In this document: piece after piece, positions 32,866 to 45,384 of the stretch | Numbering within the stretch: the stretch's first letter is position 1 | How the letters are laid out: every line of letters begins with the position of its first letter | NCBI GenBank assembly: GCA_035543335.1 | Contig: DASZZH010000041.1 | Span: 51,371-115,370 of the forward strand | Source of the DNA: Burkholderiales bacterium | Lineage (GTDB): Bacteria > Pseudomonadota > Gammaproteobacteria > Burkholderiales > JAHFRG01 | Direction of reading: 5' to 3' | DNA: 64,000 nt | Position numbers and translations under genes: made by a program | The notes under the pieces: model-generated | Databases searched by the model: none | Told to the model about the DNA's origin: nothing | Seen by the model: the letters and a program-made list of their open reading frames with translations, nothing else

Positions 32866-34935
32866 TTACAGCAAAGGAACGATTAGCAGCGCAACAATAT
32901 TGATGATTTTAATGAGCGGGTTTATCGCAGGACCGGCGGTGTCCTTGTAAGGATCGCCCACCGTGTCGCCGGTGACCGCCGCCTTGTGTGCATCTGAACC
33001 CTTGCCGCCGTGATGGCCGTCCTCGATATATTTCTTGGCATTGTCCCACGCGCCGCCGCCGGTGGTCATGGAAATCGCCACGAACAAACCAGTCACGATG
33101 GTGCCGACTAGCAACCCGCCCAGCGCTTTTACGCCGGCGCCCGGCCCCATAATCCAGTTGATGACGAGCGCCACCACAATCGGCGTCAGCACCGGCAGCA
33201 GAGAAGGAATCATCATCTCTTTAATCGCCGCACGGGTCAGCATGTCCACTGCGCGGGAATAATCCGGTTTCGCCGTGCCTTCCATGATGCCCTTGATTTC
33301 CTTGAACTGGCGGCGCACTTCGACCACCACCGCGCCGGCGGCGCGTCCGACCGCTTCCATCGCCATTGCGGCGAAGAGGTAGGGCACGAGTCCCCCGATG
33401 AAGAGGCCGATGATGACCGCCGGATCGGAAAGATCGAACGACACCGCCTTGTGCGTGGCTTCCAACGCATGAGTGTAGTCGGCGAACAGCACCAGAGCCG
33501 CCAGGCCCGCCGAGCCAATCGCGTAACCCTTGGTCACCGCCTTGGTGGTGTTGCCCACCGCGTCGAGCGGGTCGGTGATGTCACGCACTTCCTTGGGCAG
33601 TTTTGCCATTTGCGCGATGCCGCCGGCGTTGTCGGTAATCGGGCCGTAGGCGTCGAGCGCCACAATGATGCCGGTCATCGAGAGCATCGAGGTCGCGGCA
33701 ATGGCGATGCCGTAAAGTCCTGCCATCGCGTAGGATGCCCAGATGGAAAGACACACCGCCAGCACCGGCAGCGCGGTCGCTTTCATGGAAACGCCGAGGC
33801 CGGCGATAATGTTGGTGGCGTGGCCGGTGGTCGAGGCCTGCGCCACATGCCGCACCGGTTTGAATTCGGTCGCGGTGTAGTATTCGGTAATCATCACCAT
33901 CAAGCCGGTGAGAACCAGACCCACAATCGCTGCACCGAAGAGCCTCATCGGACTCAGGTATGAATACTGCGCGCCGATGTCGCCCATCATCGTCCAGGTA
34001 ATCCCGGCAAAGCCGATGACCGCAATCACGCCGGCGACGATCAATCCGCGGTAAAGCGCGCTCATGATTTTCTTGCCGGGTATGATTTTCACAAAGAAGC
34101 AGCCGATGATGGAAGCGATGATGGAAAAGCCGCCGAGCGCCAGCGGATAAACGACCGCTTTAACCGCGACTTCGGGTTTGCTCAAGAGCAGGGCGCCAAG
34201 CAACATGGTGGCGATGATGGTCACGGCATAGGTTTCAAACAGGTCGGCCGCCATTCCGGCGCAGTCACCGACGTTGTCGCCGACGTTGTCGGCAATCACC
34301 GCCGGGTTGCGCGGGTCGTCTTCGGGAATGCCGGCTTCGACCTTGCCGACGAGGTCAGCACCGACGTCAGCGCCCTTGGTGAAAATACCGCCGCCAAGAC
34401 GCGCGAAAATCGAAATCAGCGAACCGCCGAAGCCCAGGCCCACCAGCGGGGAGATGACTTTGCTCAATTCCGTGCCATGCTCGGCGCTGCCGGCGAGAAC
34501 CGCGTAGTAACCCGCGACGCCGAGAAGCCCCAGGCCCACCACCAACAGGCCGGTAATCGCGCCGCCGCGGAAGGCTACGGTCAGCGCCTCGTTGAGGCCG
34601 GTTCGTGCCGCTTCAGCGGTGCGCACGTTGCAGCGCACCGACACGTTCATGCCGATGTAGCCCGTCGCGCCGGAGAGTACCGCGCCAATCAAAAAGCCCC
34701 ACGCGGTTTTCCACGACAATACAAAGCCGATGACGAAGAACAGAATGACGCCGACCATGCCGATGGTCTTGTACTGACGATTAAGGTAGGCGGACGCACC
34801 TTCCCGGATCGCTCCTGCGATCTCGCGCATGCGGTCGTTGCCATCCGGCTGCGCCAGTATCCACTTGATGGAATATGCACCGTAAACAATGGCCAGAAAT
34901 GCACAAATCAGCACAGCGGTGAGCCAACCTGTCAT
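32866..34935 (-). CDS. hppA: Membrane-bound proton-translocating pyrophosphatase, K+-independent type
   Basis: A 689-residue protein starting at ATG 34935 ([13 protein letters not shown]), with about 16 membrane helices. It carries the substrate motif [47 protein letters not shown] and the second acidic motif [10 protein letters not shown]. It uses PPi to pump H+ out of the cytoplasm. The K+-dependence site reads [17 protein letters not shown], with Lys where K+-dependent enzymes have Ala, so a K+-independent enzyme is predicted. A minus-strand gene for PPi-phosphofructokinase lies just upstream. Confidence 0.95.
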   Translation of the reverse strand: MTGWLTAVLICAFLAIVYGAYSIKWILAQPDGNDRMREIAGAIREGASAYLNRQYKTIGMVGVILFFVIGFVLSWKTAWGFLIGAVLSGATGYIGMNVSVRCNVRTAEAARTGLNEALTVAFRGGAITGLLVVGLGLLGVAGYYAVLAGSAEHGTELSKVISPLVGLGFGGSLISIFARLGGGIFTKGADVGADLVGKVEAGIPEDDPRNPAVIADNVGDNVGDCAGMAADLFETYAVTIIATMLLGALLLSKPEVAVKAVVYPLALGGFSIIASIIGCFFVKIIPGKKIMSALYRGLIVAGVIAVIGFAGITWTMMGDIGAQYSYLSPMRLFGAAIVGLVLTGLMVMITEYYTATEFKPVRHVAQASTTGHATNIIAGLGVSMKATALPVLAVCLSIWASYAMAGLYGIAIAATSMLSMTGIIVALDAYGPITDNAGGIAQMAKLPKEVRDITDPLDAVGNTTKAVTKGYAIGSAGLAALVLFADYTHALEATHKAVSFDLSDPAVIIGLFIGGLVPYLFAAMAMEAVGRAAGAVVVEVRRQFKEIKGIMEGTAKPDYSRAVDMLTRAAIKEMMIPSLLPVLTPIVVALVINWIMGPGAGVKALGGLLVGTIVTGLFVAISMTTGGGAWDNAKKYIEDGHHGGKGSDAHKAAVTGDTVGDPYKDTAGPAINPLIKIINIVALLIVPLL

Positions 34936-35018
34936 GATTTCCCCCTGAAGTAAAAAACTGACGAAAAAGCTTGCTAGTATGCCATAAAGCCAAGCCCCGC
35001 CGCCTGCCGCTAAGCAGG

Positions 35019-36281
35019 CTAAATCTTGAATTCGCCGGGCAGTTTTTTCGGTACCGCCGCGTTCTTGAGTTTCACGTAATCCGGCAGCCCGTTTTTGTAG
35101 GGCGGGTAATCTTCGCCCTTGATCAGCGGCTCGAGATAAGCGCGGCATTTTTTGGTGATGTGGAAGCCGTCTTCGGTAATGAAGTCGCGCGGCATCATTT
35201 TTTCCCGGTTCGCCACGTCTTCGAGCCTGGCGATGCCAATCGTCCATTGGTAGGGCTTGCCGGACTTGCGCACGATGGTGGGCATCACCGAGTTGTGGCC
35301 TTTGAGCGCGAGCTCCACTGCCGCCTTGCCTACCGCATAAGCCTGCTCGACGTCGGTTTTGGAAGCGATATGGCGCGCCGCGCGCTGCAGATAATCCGCC
35401 ACCGCCCAGTGGTATTTGTAACCCAGTTTTTCCTTGACCAGATTGGCGATGACCGGCGCTACTCCGCCCAGTTGCGCGTGGCCGAAAGCGTCGCGCAGTC
35501 CCGATTCTGAAAGAAACTTGCCTTCGGCGTTTTTAAGCCCCTCAGAAACGCCAATGGCGCAGTAGCCGTTTTGCTCCACCGATTGTTTCACCCTGGCGAG
35601 GAATTTTTCTTCATTGAAAGTGATTTCTGGAAAAAGCAGAATCTGCGGCGCATCGCCTTCCTTTTCCGCCGCCAGCCCGCATGCTGCGGTAATCCAGCCG
35701 GCGTGCCTGCCCATCACTTCCAGCACGAACGCCTTGGTCGAGGTCTTGGCCATCGAGGCGACGTCGAAACCCGCTTCGCGGATGCTGGTGGCCACGTATT
35801 TCGCGACCGACCCGAATCCCGGGCAGCAGTCGGTAATCGGCAAATCGTTGTCCACGGTTTTCGGCACGTGTACCGCGACAATGGGATAGCCCAGTTTTTC
35901 CGAAAGCTGCGAGACTTTGAGGCAGGTGTCCGCCGAATCGCCGCCGCCGTTGTAGAAGAAATAACCGATGTTGTGCGCCTTGAACACTTCTATCAAGCGC
36001 TCGTATTGCACGCGGTTCTGCTCCAGGCTCTTGAGTTTGTAACGGCAGGAGCCGAATGCGCCTGAAGGCGTGTGCCGCAATGCGCGGATCGCCGCGGTAG
36101 ACTCCTTGCTGGTGTCGATCAGGTCCTCGGTGAGTGCGCCGATGATGCCGTTCCTGCCGGCGTAGACCTTGCCGATTTTGGTGCGGTATTTGCGCGCAGT
36201 TTCAATCAGGCCGCAGGCGGAAGCGTTAATGACGGCGGTGACCCCGCCGGATTGGGCGTAAAAAGCGTTTTTCGGTTTCAT
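35019..36281 (-). CDS. pfp: PPi-dependent 6-phosphofructokinase
   Basis: A 420-residue PFK. Three markers point to the PPi-using type: GGGDSADT at the nucleotide loop (Asp in place of the ATP-type Gly), [12 protein letters not shown] where ATP enzymes read PGTIDND, and MGRHAGW. It runs glycolysis reversibly at the fructose-6-phosphate step, with PPi as phosphoryl donor. It fits with hppA and ppa as a PPi-based economy. It is separated from hppA by 83 bases and could be co-transcribed. Confidence 0.92.
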   Translation of the reverse strand: MKPKNAFYAQSGGVTAVINASACGLIETARKYRTKIGKVYAGRNGIIGALTEDLIDTSKESTAAIRALRHTPSGAFGSCRYKLKSLEQNRVQYERLIEVFKAHNIGYFFYNGGGDSADTCLKVSQLSEKLGYPIVAVHVPKTVDNDLPITDCCPGFGSVAKYVATSIREAGFDVASMAKTSTKAFVLEVMGRHAGWITAACGLAAEKEGDAPQILLFPEITFNEEKFLARVKQSVEQNGYCAIGVSEGLKNAEGKFLSESGLRDAFGHAQLGGVAPVIANLVKEKLGYKYHWAVADYLQRAARHIASKTDVEQAYAVGKAAVELALKGHNSVMPTIVRKSGKPYQWTIGIARLEDVANREKMMPRDFITEDGFHITKKCRAYLEPLIKGEDYPPYKNGLPDYVKLKNAAVPKKLPGEFKI

Positions 36282-36433
36282 TCGTAAATGCCTTTAACCG
36301 CAGAGGTCGCAGAGGAATTCAAAATCTTACACAAATTGTTAAGCACGCTCATTACACAAATATGTCCCACGGAAACTAAATTTTTGCTTAGTAGGTTTTC
36401 CTCAGCGTCCTTCGCGTTCTCCGCGGCAAAATT

Positions 36434-37907
<1,474 letters not shown>

Positions 37908-37985
37908 GTGAACGGGTGAACGAGTGAACGGTGAACAGTGGCTCGGGGATAACGTTTACTGATTACTGTTCACAGTTTACTGCCT
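37908..37985. repeat. Heptamer-type hairpin repeat between kdsB and the Trm112-like gene
   Basis: Left arm: repeats of the GTGAACG type (GAACGGGTGAACGAGTGAACGG). Right arm: the near-complementary ACTGATTACTGTTCACAGT. Together they form an imperfect hairpin. Related arrays occur at 43405, 46513 and 55069. Confidence 0.5.
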
Positions 37986-38165
37986 TTACACTTCCTCTTC
38001 CGGCGGGAGCTTGCGCGCTTCTTCTTCCAGCATCACCGGAATATCGTCCTTGATGGGATAAGCCAGTCGATCCGGCTTGCAAATCAACTCCTGCTCGGCT
38101 TTTTTGTAGAGGAGCGGCCCTTTGCACAAGGGGCAGACCAGGATATCAAGCAGTTTGGGGTCCAT
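37986..38165 (-). CDS. Trm112-like zinc-ribbon protein (YcaR family)
   Basis: A 59-residue protein too short for ordinary ORF cut-offs: [20 protein letters not shown] with the CPLC zinc half-site, then [18 protein letters not shown]. Bacterial Trm112-like proteins of this kind are typically encoded between lpxK and kdsB, as here. Role uncertain. Its start overlaps the 3' end of lpxK by 20 bases. Confidence 0.9.
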   Translation of the reverse strand: MDPKLLDILVCPLCKGPLLYKKAEQELICKPDRLAYPIKDDIPVMLEEEARKLPPEEEV

Positions 38166-39159
38166 GACGCATCCTTAGTTTTTTCAAAATCCGCAGGCCA
38201 AGCTCACGAGGCACTTGCACATCCACCGCGAGCACCCAGTATTTTTCATCTGCGAATGTGCCACATTTTACCGCATCTTTCTCGGTCATGATGATGGCTT
38301 CTGCATCAGGCGCATACAAATCTTCAGGTCGGTAAAGATGATGGTCGGGAAATGGGCGCGCGGCAACAGTCAGGCCAAGTTTTTGCAGTTGGCGGAAAAA
38401 CCGTTGCGGATTGCCGACCCCCGCTACCGCGTAGGTTTTTTTCCCGCGCAAATCGGCAGCGGTCGCCTTGAAATCGGGGTTCAGCAAATTGTAGAAAGTT
38501 TCCCCCGCAAAGCGCATGGTGAACGAGCTTTGTATTGCTTCAGCGCCCGCTTCTTGTTCACCGTCATGAACCACAACCGCATCAACGGAGTTCAGCCTGC
38601 CGGCCAGCTCGCGCAGCGGCCCCGCGGGCAACGGCAAACCATTGCCGAATTTGCGCTCGCCGTCCACTACTGCGATTTCTACGTCGCGGCGCAGCCGGTA
38701 GTGCTGCAGGCCGTCGTCGCTAACCAGCACATTGCACTCGGGATGCGCCGCCAGTAAGGCTTTGCCCGCGGCAGCGCGGTTGCGGCCTATCCACACCGGG
38801 CAGCGGCAGCGTCGCGCGAGCAACACCGGCTCATCGCCGACTGAAACAGGATCGCTTTCGGGCTTGACCGTCTGCGGGATTTTCGCCGCGCCGCCGTAGC
38901 CGCGGCTGATGATTCCAGGCCGCCAGCCCTGTTCCTGCAGAAAATTTGCGAGCCAGATGACCAGAGGGGTTTTGCCGGTGCCGCCCATGGTGATGTTGCC
39001 GATAATCACCACGGGGACTGGAAGCCTGCTGCTGGGCAGGGCGTGAATCAAGTAAAGAAAGCGGCGCAGGCTTACGCCAATCGCAAACAGCAAGGCGAAT
39101 GGCAGCAGCAGCAAGTTCAGGAAAGTCAATCGGTACCAGTATTGTTCTATCCGGCGCAT
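38146..39159 (-). CDS. lpxK: Tetraacyldisaccharide 4'-kinase
   Basis: A 337-residue enzyme. An N-terminal membrane helix ([16 protein letters not shown]) is followed by the P-loop [17 protein letters not shown] near residue 55 and [19 protein letters not shown]. It phosphorylates the lipid A precursor at the inner membrane. Overlaps the Trm112-like gene, implying coupled translation with the lipid A/LPS cluster. Confidence 0.93.
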   Translation of the reverse strand: MRRIEQYWYRLTFLNLLLLPFALLFAIGVSLRRFLYLIHALPSSRLPVPVVIIGNITMGGTGKTPLVIWLANFLQEQGWRPGIISRGYGGAAKIPQTVKPESDPVSVGDEPVLLARRCRCPVWIGRNRAAAGKALLAAHPECNVLVSDDGLQHYRLRRDVEIAVVDGERKFGNGLPLPAGPLRELAGRLNSVDAVVVHDGEQEAGAEAIQSSFTMRFAGETFYNLLNPDFKATAADLRGKKTYAVAGVGNPQRFFRQLQKLGLTVAARPFPDHHLYRPEDLYAPDAEAIIMTEKDAVKCGTFADEKYWVLAVDVQVPRELGLRILKKLRMRHGPQTA

Positions 39160-39236
39160 GTGCGAGGGACTGGGGATTGGAGGCTTGGGGTTGGGAATTC
39201 GAGAGCTGCTTTTGCCAGACTCGGGCCCTCAGTCTC

Positions 39237-39656
39237 CTATTTCGATCTGCGCTCGGCGGTGAACGTGATATGGCTGTAGCCAGCCAGGCGCGCCGCTTCC
39301 ATTATCAAGATGACCGCTTTGTGAGTGGCGCTGGCATCGGCGTTGATGACAATCACCGGGTCGTTGAGGTTGCCCGCGGCCTTGCGCATGGCCTCGCTCA
39401 ATACTTCGGGACTGGTGGTGTTGAGCGGCGTCTTTTCAATCATGTAACGGCCGCTGGCGTCCACTCCGATGTTGATTTGGTTCGGGTGCTCCTGCTGCTT
39501 TTCGGCATCCGCCTGCGGCAGGTTGATTTGCAATTCGGTGAACTTGGAATAGGTGGTGCTGACCATCAGGAAAATCAGAATCACCAGCAGCACGTCAATC
39601 AGCGGCACCAGATTGATTTCCAGCTCCTCTTTCAGATAGCCGCGGAGGAAATTCAT
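39237..39656 (-). CDS. exbD: ExbD/TolR family protein
   Basis: A 139-residue protein with one membrane helix near the N-terminus (INLVPLIDVLLVILIFLMVSTTY, including the functional Asp). The periplasmic domain ends in a short tail. It partners with ExbB, 4 bases upstream, in a proton-driven energising complex. In betaproteobacteria this pair sits ahead of lpxK and often serves outer membrane stability or TonB-type import. Confidence 0.9.
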   Translation of the reverse strand: MNFLRGYLKEELEINLVPLIDVLLVILIFLMVSTTYSKFTELQINLPQADAEKQQEHPNQINIGVDASGRYMIEKTPLNTTSPEVLSEAMRKAAGNLNDPVIVINADASATHKAVILIMEAARLAGYSHITFTAERRSK

Positions 39657-39660
39657 GAGA

Positions 39661-40269
39661 TCAGCCTAGCCGCTCGCCGTGGACGATCTCGATCAGTTTC
39701 AAGGCCTGCATTTCCATTTCCACCATCAGTGTTTCCACCTTGGAGCGGTAATAGCGGTAGAAAATCATGCTGGGAATCGCCACCATAATGCCGAATGCCG
39801 TGTTATAGAGGGCAATCGAAATGCCGTGGGCGAGTTGCACCGGGTTGCTGCCGGTGGGGGCCTGCGAGCCGAAGATTTCGATCATGCCGATCACCGTGCC
39901 GAACAGGCCCAGGAGCGGGCTGATGGTGGCGATGGTGCCGAGGCTGGTGAGGAAGCGCTCGAGCTCATGCGCCGCGGCGTGGCCGGCTTCGTCCAGGGAT
40001 TCCTTCACCACTTCGCGCGGGCTTCTGATGTTTTTCAAACCTGCGGCGAAGATCTGGCCCAGGAGCGGGCCCTGTTCAAGGCGTTTCAGCAGGTCGTCGT
40101 TGACGCCGTTTTGCTGGTAATCGTTTACGACATTCGGCAGGAGCGCGCGGGGGGCGACGAGGTCGCGCCGCAATGACCAGGCGCGTTCGACAATGATTCC
40201 GAGGGCGATGATGGAAGCGATGATGATGAGCCAAATCGGCCAGCCGGCTGCGTCGATAATGTGGAGCAC
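39661..40269 (-). CDS. exbB: ExbB/TolQ/MotA family proton channel protein
   Basis: A 202-residue three-helix membrane protein. It starts with a helix at WPIWLIIIASIIALGIIVERA and ends with the conserved channel pair: LFGTVIGMIEIFG and ALYNTAFGIMVAIPSMIFY. First gene of the minus-strand exbB-exbD-lpxK cluster. Confidence 0.92.
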   Translation of the reverse strand: MLHIIDAAGWPIWLIIIASIIALGIIVERAWSLRRDLVAPRALLPNVVNDYQQNGVNDDLLKRLEQGPLLGQIFAAGLKNIRSPREVVKESLDEAGHAAAHELERFLTSLGTIATISPLLGLFGTVIGMIEIFGSQAPTGSNPVQLAHGISIALYNTAFGIMVAIPSMIFYRYYRSKVETLMVEMEMQALKLIEIVHGERLG

Positions 40270-40745
40270 TTAGGAAATTACCCCCTCAACAAAAGTTGTA
40301 ACTTTAGCTTGCATGCGATTTTTCAGCAAGGGCTCGCGCCAAAAGGACTTTTTTTCGGCAATTAAAGCGACGACGCGAGAAAGCGCTTTTTATTTTTCCA
40401 CATTCTCTGTGGATAACGTTGTGCATAGCTTATAAAAAGCCAAGCTAAATGGCCTTTGCGCAAAGGATTTTTGCTTGCCGATTAAATTTTAGACTAATGA
40501 AATACTAATAATAATCAAGATATTATATAAACCTTGCCGGGGAGTAACGGCGTGAGCCCGAGAAAAATCGCGCGTTTTTCCTGTTTGTGGATGAACCCGC
40601 CCGCGAAAAGCCTTGTCTGGCGCGGGATTTCAGGCGGTGTCGTCTCGAATCCCGTGCCAGTCGGTGAGTTTTTTGGACCCCCTAATAACGGTGCGGGATT
40701 CCACGCGATCCGAAATTGTTTTGAGCCATCAAGTACAATTCCCGC
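40270..40745. other. Intergenic region with two DnaA-box-like sites, no gene recognised
   Basis: A 476-bp gap between divergent exbB and xseA. TTTTCCACA at 40394-40402 and the perfect TGTGGATAA at 40408-40416 face each other, and an AT-rich stretch (TATTATATAAACC) lies near 40520. Two boxes near divergent promoters more likely mean DnaA-linked regulation than an origin. Open frames at 40515-40895 overlap xseA and look like shadows. Confidence 0.35.
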
Positions 40746-42080
40746 ATGTCTCCACAAATGGAAATTGCGCCGCGTCCCGCCGTCATTTCGGTGGCCGAGC
40801 TTAACCGCCGCGCGCGCGACCTGCTCGAGCAGGGTTTTCCATTGCTTTGGGTTGCCGGCGAAATTTCCAACTTCACCCGCGCCGCGTCCGGCCATTGTTA
40901 TTTCTCACTCAAAGACAAGGAAGCGCAGGTGCGCTGCGTGATGTTCAAGCAAAAAACCCAGCACCTCGACTGGAAGCCGGAAAACGGCATGCAGGTGGAA
41001 GTGCACGCGCTGGTGACGCTGTATGAGGCGCGCGGCGAATTTCAGCTCAACGTCGAAACCATGCGCCGCTCGGGTCTGGGCGCGCTGTATGAAGCGTTCG
41101 AGAAGCTGAAAGCGAAGCTCGAAACGGAAGGACTGTTTGAGTCCTCGCGTAAAAAACCTTTGCCGCCGTTCCCGCGCGCCATCGGCGTCATTACCTCGCC
41201 GCAAGCGGCGGGGTTGCGCGACGTGCTGACGACGCTGCGCCGGCGCATGCCGGGCATTCCCGTCATTATTTATCCCGTACCGGTGCAGGGCGAGGGGGCA
41301 GGGCAAAAAATCGTGGAAGCGCTGCGTTTGGCGGGACGTCGCGCCGAATGCGATGTGCTGATTGTTTGCCGCGGCGGGGGCAGCATCGAGGACTTGTGGG
41401 CCTTTAATGAAGAAATCGTGGCGCGCGCCATCGCCGCCTGCCCTATTCCTATTGTCAGCGGGGTGGGGCATGAGACCGATTTCACCATTGCCGATTTTGT
41501 CGCCGACCGGCGCGCGCCCACGCCTACCGCCGCGGCGGAACTGGTAAGTCCCAACCGCGTCGAGCTTGTGGCGGCCCTGGGGCTGTTCCACAAGCGCCTG
41601 CAGCGCTTGATGAAACGCCTCCTGGAAGCGCGCATGCAGCAGCTTGATTATCTTTCGCACCGGCTGCAGCACCCCGCCGCACGCCTGCAAAACCAGCAAA
41701 TCCATCTGGGGCAATTATTGCTGCGCTTGAAAAGTGCCTGGTGGCGGCAGGCGGACAACCGCCGCTGGCGCCTGCGCGAGCTCATGCAAAAGCTGCAAGT
41801 CCCCGATACTTCGCTATTCGTCCAAAAGCAGCGTGACCTGGCGCAGCGCCTCAAGCTCGCCGGCGCGCGCAATCTGGAAGCGGCCCTGGCGCGACTACAA
41901 AGCTTCAAGGCGCAGCTGGCTCAGCTCAACCCGCAATCGGTGCTGGAGCGCGGCTACAGCATGGTGCAGACGGCGCAAGACGAAATCGTGCGTGACAGCG
42001 CGCAAGTCCGGCTTGACGACGAAGTGAAAATGACTTTTGCTCAAGGCAACGCCCGCGCGCGCGTCACCGGCAGGGGGTGA
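40746..42080 (+). CDS. xseA: Exodeoxyribonuclease VII large subunit
   Basis: A 444-residue protein. An OB-fold DNA-binding N domain (PLLWVAGEISNFTRAASGHCYF) is followed by the catalytic core with GVITSPQAAGLRDVL, VCRGGGSIEDLWAFNEE and GVGHETDFTIADFVADRRAPTPTAAAE. The long helical region (about 285-410) is the coiled coil of the large subunit. It degrades single-stranded DNA with XseB, which is not in this window. Repeat copy D lies 8 bases after its stop. Confidence 0.95.
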   Translation: MSPQMEIAPRPAVISVAELNRRARDLLEQGFPLLWVAGEISNFTRAASGHCYFSLKDKEAQVRCVMFKQKTQHLDWKPENGMQVEVHALVTLYEARGEFQLNVETMRRSGLGALYEAFEKLKAKLETEGLFESSRKKPLPPFPRAIGVITSPQAAGLRDVLTTLRRRMPGIPVIIYPVPVQGEGAGQKIVEALRLAGRRAECDVLIVCRGGGSIEDLWAFNEEIVARAIAACPIPIVSGVGHETDFTIADFVADRRAPTPTAAAELVSPNRVELVAALGLFHKRLQRLMKRLLEARMQQLDYLSHRLQHPAARLQNQQIHLGQLLLRLKSAWWRQADNRRWRLRELMQKLQVPDTSLFVQKQRDLAQRLKLAGARNLEAALARLQSFKAQLAQLNPQSVLERGYSMVQTAQDEIVRDSAQVRLDDEVKMTFAQGNARARVTGRG

Positions 42081-42087
42081 AAACCAG

Positions 42088-42124
42088 GGAACCTCTGATT
42101 AGGGCGCACATGCTCAGAGGTTCC
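42088..42124. repeat. Miniature copy D of the TIR repeat / hairpin
   Basis: GGAACCTCTGA (42088-42098) and TCAGAGGTTCC (42114-42124) are exact inverse copies around a 15-base loop. These 11-bp ends equal the tips of elements B and C. It follows xseA and could end its transcript. Confidence 0.8.
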
Positions 42125-42174
42125 TTGTGGTCTATGATGGAAATGGGCGCTAGTTAATAATGAGGGGAGACACC

Positions 42175-42402
42175 ATGGCGAAGAAAAGCGCAGGTGATGG
42201 CATTTACAAGATTGTCGAAATTGTCGGCAGCAGCAAGATTTCCTGGGAAGACGCGGCGAAGCGCGCGGTGCAGACCGCGGCGCGCACCTTGCACGACTTG
42301 CGCGTGGCCGAAATCACCAAGCTCGACATGAAGGTCGAGGACGGCAAAGTGATGGCCTACCGCGCGCGGGTGACGCTGTCGTTCAAGTATCGGGCGGATT
42401 AG
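42175..42402 (+). CDS. Dodecin family flavin-binding protein
   Basis: A 75-residue protein, typical dodecin: YKIVEIVGSSKISWEDAAKRAVQTAARTL, then LRVAEITKLDMKVEDGKV and YRARVTLSFKY. Dodecins form hollow dodecamers that store FMN/riboflavin or CoA. ATG 42175 is chosen because GAGGGGAGAC lies just before; an ATG 15 bases upstream is less suited. Confidence 0.9.
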   Translation: MAKKSAGDGIYKIVEIVGSSKISWEDAAKRAVQTAARTLHDLRVAEITKLDMKVEDGKVMAYRARVTLSFKYRAD

Positions 42403-42462
42403 AGGTCGGCGCGCTGCGTTTAGTGCCGTTCTTCGAGTCGTAAAACATCAGATTCGGGAAGT

Positions 42463-43404
42463 CTATTTCTGCTCCAGTATTGTTTCCAGGTAAGTTTCCA
42501 CCTTTTGCGGCAGGTTTGCAGTCAGACAATCGAAGGTTTTCACTTCCGCCATGGAACGCAGCCAGGTAAGCTGGCGCTTGGCAAGCTGGCGGGTGGCCGC
42601 CACTCCTTTTTCCCGCATCTGCTGCTGGTCGAATTCCCCATCCAGATATTGCCATACCTGGCGGTAGCCGACACAGCGCATCGAAGGCAGCCAGCGGTTC
42701 AAATCATAGCGGCTGCGCAGCGATTCCACTTCCCCGATTAAACCGTTGGCGAGCATGCGTCCGAAGCGCTCGCCAATCCGCTGATGCAAGACCGCGCGGT
42801 CGCCCGGTGTAAAGCCGATTGCAGTCACGCGATAGGGCAGTGCGGCGATTTCGCTTTGTCCCAGCACTCGCGACATTGGCTTGCCGGTGATATAGCAGAT
42901 TTCCAGCGCGCGCTGGATGCGCTGCGCATCCGTGGGCTCGAGCCGCGCCGCGGTTATGGGATCGAGGCGCGACAGCTTCTGGTGCAGCGCCGGCCAGCCG
43001 CTTGCATCCGCCATGGCGTCGATCACCGCGCGCATTGCTGGGTCAGCCGGCGGCAATTCGCTCAGGCCTTCGCGCAGCGCCTTGAAATAGAGCATGGTGC
43101 CGCCCACCAAAAGCGGTATTCGGCCGCGCGCGCAGATTTCCCGCATCAGCTTGAGCGCATCTTCGCGGAATTGCGCCGCCGAATAGCGCTCGGTGGGTTC
43201 GAGAATGTCGATGAGATGGTGCGGAACGCGGCCCAGAGTTCCGGCATCGGGTTTCGCCGTGCCGATATCCATGCCGCGGTAAATTTGCGCCGAATCCACG
43301 CTGATGATTTCGCATGGAAATTTTTTCATCAGCTCCAGCGCCACCGTGGTCTTGCCGCTGGCGGTGGGACCTATCAGCAAAATGGCCGGCGGCCATTTCT
43401 CCAT
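42463..43404 (-). CDS. miaA: tRNA dimethylallyltransferase
   Basis: A 313-residue enzyme from ATG 43404 ([19 protein letters not shown]). It has the P-loop [30 protein letters not shown] and [10 protein letters not shown], and the C-terminal [12 protein letters not shown] segment. It isopentenylates A37 of tRNAs reading UNN codons. It shares a strand with mutL upstream, with the heptamer repeat array between them. Confidence 0.93.
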   Translation of the reverse strand: MEKWPPAILLIGPTASGKTTVALELMKKFPCEIISVDSAQIYRGMDIGTAKPDAGTLGRVPHHLIDILEPTERYSAAQFREDALKLMREICARGRIPLLVGGTMLYFKALREGLSELPPADPAMRAVIDAMADASGWPALHQKLSRLDPITAARLEPTDAQRIQRALEICYITGKPMSRVLGQSEIAALPYRVTAIGFTPGDRAVLHQRIGERFGRMLANGLIGEVESLRSRYDLNRWLPSMRCVGYRQVWQYLDGEFDQQQMREKGVAATRQLAKRQLTWLRSMAEVKTFDCLTANLPQKVETYLETILEQK

Positions 43405-43550
43405 GTTGAGAGTTGAGGGTTTAGGGTTGAGGGTGTTTTGCATCATGTCCTTAATGCCGCCAATCTCCTTAACACTAAAATCGAAACTCTCAACCCTGAA
43501 CTCTGAACCCTGAACCCCGAACTCTGAACTCTCAACTCTCAACCCCGAAC
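43405..43550. repeat. Heptamer-type hairpin repeat between mutL and miaA
   Basis: The left half has GAGAGTTGAGGGTTTAGGG and its variants; the right half has CTCTCAACCCTGAACTC and its variants as an almost uninterrupted run (43486-43550). The halves are complementary, so the transcript should fold into a long imperfect hairpin. Same class as 37908, 46513 and 55069. Confidence 0.65.
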
Positions 43551-45293
43551 TCATTGCCCGCGCATGAATAGCTTGTCGAGATCCGCGATGCTGAATTGAT
43601 ACCATGTCGGCCGGCCGTGATTGCACTGGCTGGCGCGCTCGGTGGCCTCCATCTCGCGCAGCAATGCATTCATTTCGGCGAGGCTCAAAATGCGGTTGGC
43701 GCACACCGCGCCGTGGCAGGCTATCGTCGCCAGCAATTCATTGCGCCGCTCGGTCAGCACGCGGCTTGCGCCGTATTCGCGGATATCTTTGAGCACCGCC
43801 CGCGCCAGTTCCGCCGCATCCGCGTCCTTGAGCGCGGCAGGCACAGCGCGCACGGCCAAGGCATTCGGGCCCAGCGCCGCGATTTCAAATCCCAACTCGC
43901 GCAACGCGGCCTGGTGTTCTTCAGCGGTAGCCACATCCAGCTTGTCGGAGTTGAATGTGACTGGTATCAGCAACGGTTGCATGGCGGTTGCGCCATTATC
44001 CAGCGCGCTTTTCAGCTTTTCGTACACGATGCGCTCATGAGCAGCGTGCATGTCCACAACCACCAATCCTTTGTCGTTTTGCGCAAGAATGTATATGCCC
44101 TGCAATTGCGCCAAAGCAAAGCCCAGCGGCGGGATTTCCTGTTGCGGTTCGCCAGGCGCGCCGCTTGGCGTTTTGGGTTGCGCGCCGAACAGGGTTTGAT
44201 AAAATACCGCCGGCTGCGCTGCGCCGAGCGGCATCGCGGATTGCGTGGCGTAGGTTGGCGCGGTGAAGGGGTTGCCGGGTGCCGCGCGCGAAGCATCATG
44301 CTGAATCACCGAGGGCGAAAGCGCCTTGTTGAGCACGTGATACACAAACTGGTGCACCGCGCGCGAATCGCGAAAACGCACCTCGATCTTGGTCGGGTGC
44401 ACGTTCACGTCGACCAGAGCCGGATCGATTTCCAGGAACAGCACGAACGCCGGATGCCGGTCGTGATGCAGAATATCCTGATAGGCTTCGCGGACAGCGT
44501 GCGCAATCAGCTTGTCGCGCACGAAGCGGCGGTTGACGTAAAAATACTGCGACTCGCGCGTGCCCCTGGAATAAGCGGGAAGCCCCGCTAATCCCCAAAG
44601 ACGCAATAAACCCGACTGCTCGTCCACCCAAACCGAAGCATCGGCGAAGTTTTCTCCCAGCACGGCCTTGATGCGGTCTGGCGCGTCCTGCGCCGCGAGA
44701 TGCCATTGCGCACGGGCATTGTGGTGCAGACTGAAAGCGGTCTCAAAGCGGCTTAGCGCGATGCGCTTGAATACTTCTTCGCAATGGGCGAATTCGGTGG
44801 CGTCGGTTTTGAGGAATTTGCGCCGCGCCGGCGTATTGAAATAAAGGTCCTGGACTTCGACGCCGGTGCCTTGACTCAGCGCGGCAGGCGCGGGTTTTTG
44901 GATGGCGCCGCCTGCGCACTCGATTTTCCAGGCATGTTTGTCTTTTGCCGTGCGGCTGATCAATTCCAATCTTGAGACGGCGACGATGCTGGCAAGCGCC
45001 TCGCCGCGGAAGCCCAGGCTCGCCACGCGCTCCAGATCTTCGAGCGAGGTGATTTTGCTGGTGGCGTGGCGGGCGAGAGCCAGTGGCAAATCTTCCCTGG
45101 CGATGCCGCTGCCGTTATCCAGCACTTTAAGCGATTTGATTCCGCCACGGTCCAGCTGCACCGTGATTTCGCCGGCGCCGGCGTCGAGGCTGTTTTCCAG
45201 CAATTCTTTGAGCGCCGAAGCGGGGCGTTCCACCACTTCGCCGGCGGCGATCTGGTTAATCAGCAACTCGGGTAAAACACGGATGGCCGACAT
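43551..45293 (-). CDS. mutL: DNA mismatch repair protein MutL
   Basis: A 580-residue protein from ATG 45293. The GHKL ATPase motifs are clear: [14 protein letters not shown] (motif I), VLDNGSGI (motif II), ATSKI and GFRGEAL (motif III). The dimerisation domain is C-terminal, ending ...LDKLFMRGQ. The DQHAxxER endonuclease motif is replaced by [11 protein letters not shown], the site form seen in MutL without the canonical nuclease ligands. Couples MutS recognition to repair. Confidence 0.95.
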   Translation of the reverse strand: MSAIRVLPELLINQIAAGEVVERPASALKELLENSLDAGAGEITVQLDRGGIKSLKVLDNGSGIAREDLPLALARHATSKITSLEDLERVASLGFRGEALASIVAVSRLELISRTAKDKHAWKIECAGGAIQKPAPAALSQGTGVEVQDLYFNTPARRKFLKTDATEFAHCEEVFKRIALSRFETAFSLHHNARAQWHLAAQDAPDRIKAVLGENFADASVWVDEQSGLLRLWGLAGLPAYSRGTRESQYFYVNRRFVRDKLIAHAVREAYQDILHHDRHPAFVLFLEIDPALVDVNVHPTKIEVRFRDSRAVHQFVYHVLNKALSPSVIQHDASRAAPGNPFTAPTYATQSAMPLGAAQPAVFYQTLFGAQPKTPSGAPGEPQQEIPPLGFALAQLQGIYILAQNDKGLVVVDMHAAHERIVYEKLKSALDNGATAMQPLLIPVTFNSDKLDVATAEEHQAALRELGFEIAALGPNALAVRAVPAALKDADAAELARAVLKDIREYGASRVLTERRNELLATIACHGAVCANRILSLAEMNALLREMEATERASQCNHGRPTWYQFSIADLDKLFMRGQ

Positions 45294-45339
45294 GAAACGG
45301 AGAAGGGGGGTAAACAAGCGCAGTATACCTTTTTTCGCT

Positions 45340-45345
45340 TATAAT
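45340..45345 (+). promoter_or_regulatory. -10 element of the pntAA promoter
   Basis: TATAAT lies 39 bases before the pntAA ATG, in the gap divergent from mutL. A good -35 was not found at 17 bp; GTATAC sits in the region. GGGGAGG precedes the ATG. Confidence 0.45.
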
Positions 45346-45384
45346 CCACGCTTCGCGAAAAATGAACATTGGGGAGGTTGATTA

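Noticed and set aside
40394..40416. Two DnaA boxes as a replication origin
   Set aside because: Only two boxes, with no dnaA, dnaN, gidA or rpmH near; regulation by DnaA or chance is more likely.
40515..40745. Open frames between the DnaA-box-like sites and xseA
   Set aside because: They extend into xseA in other frames and show no family resemblance; likely by chance.
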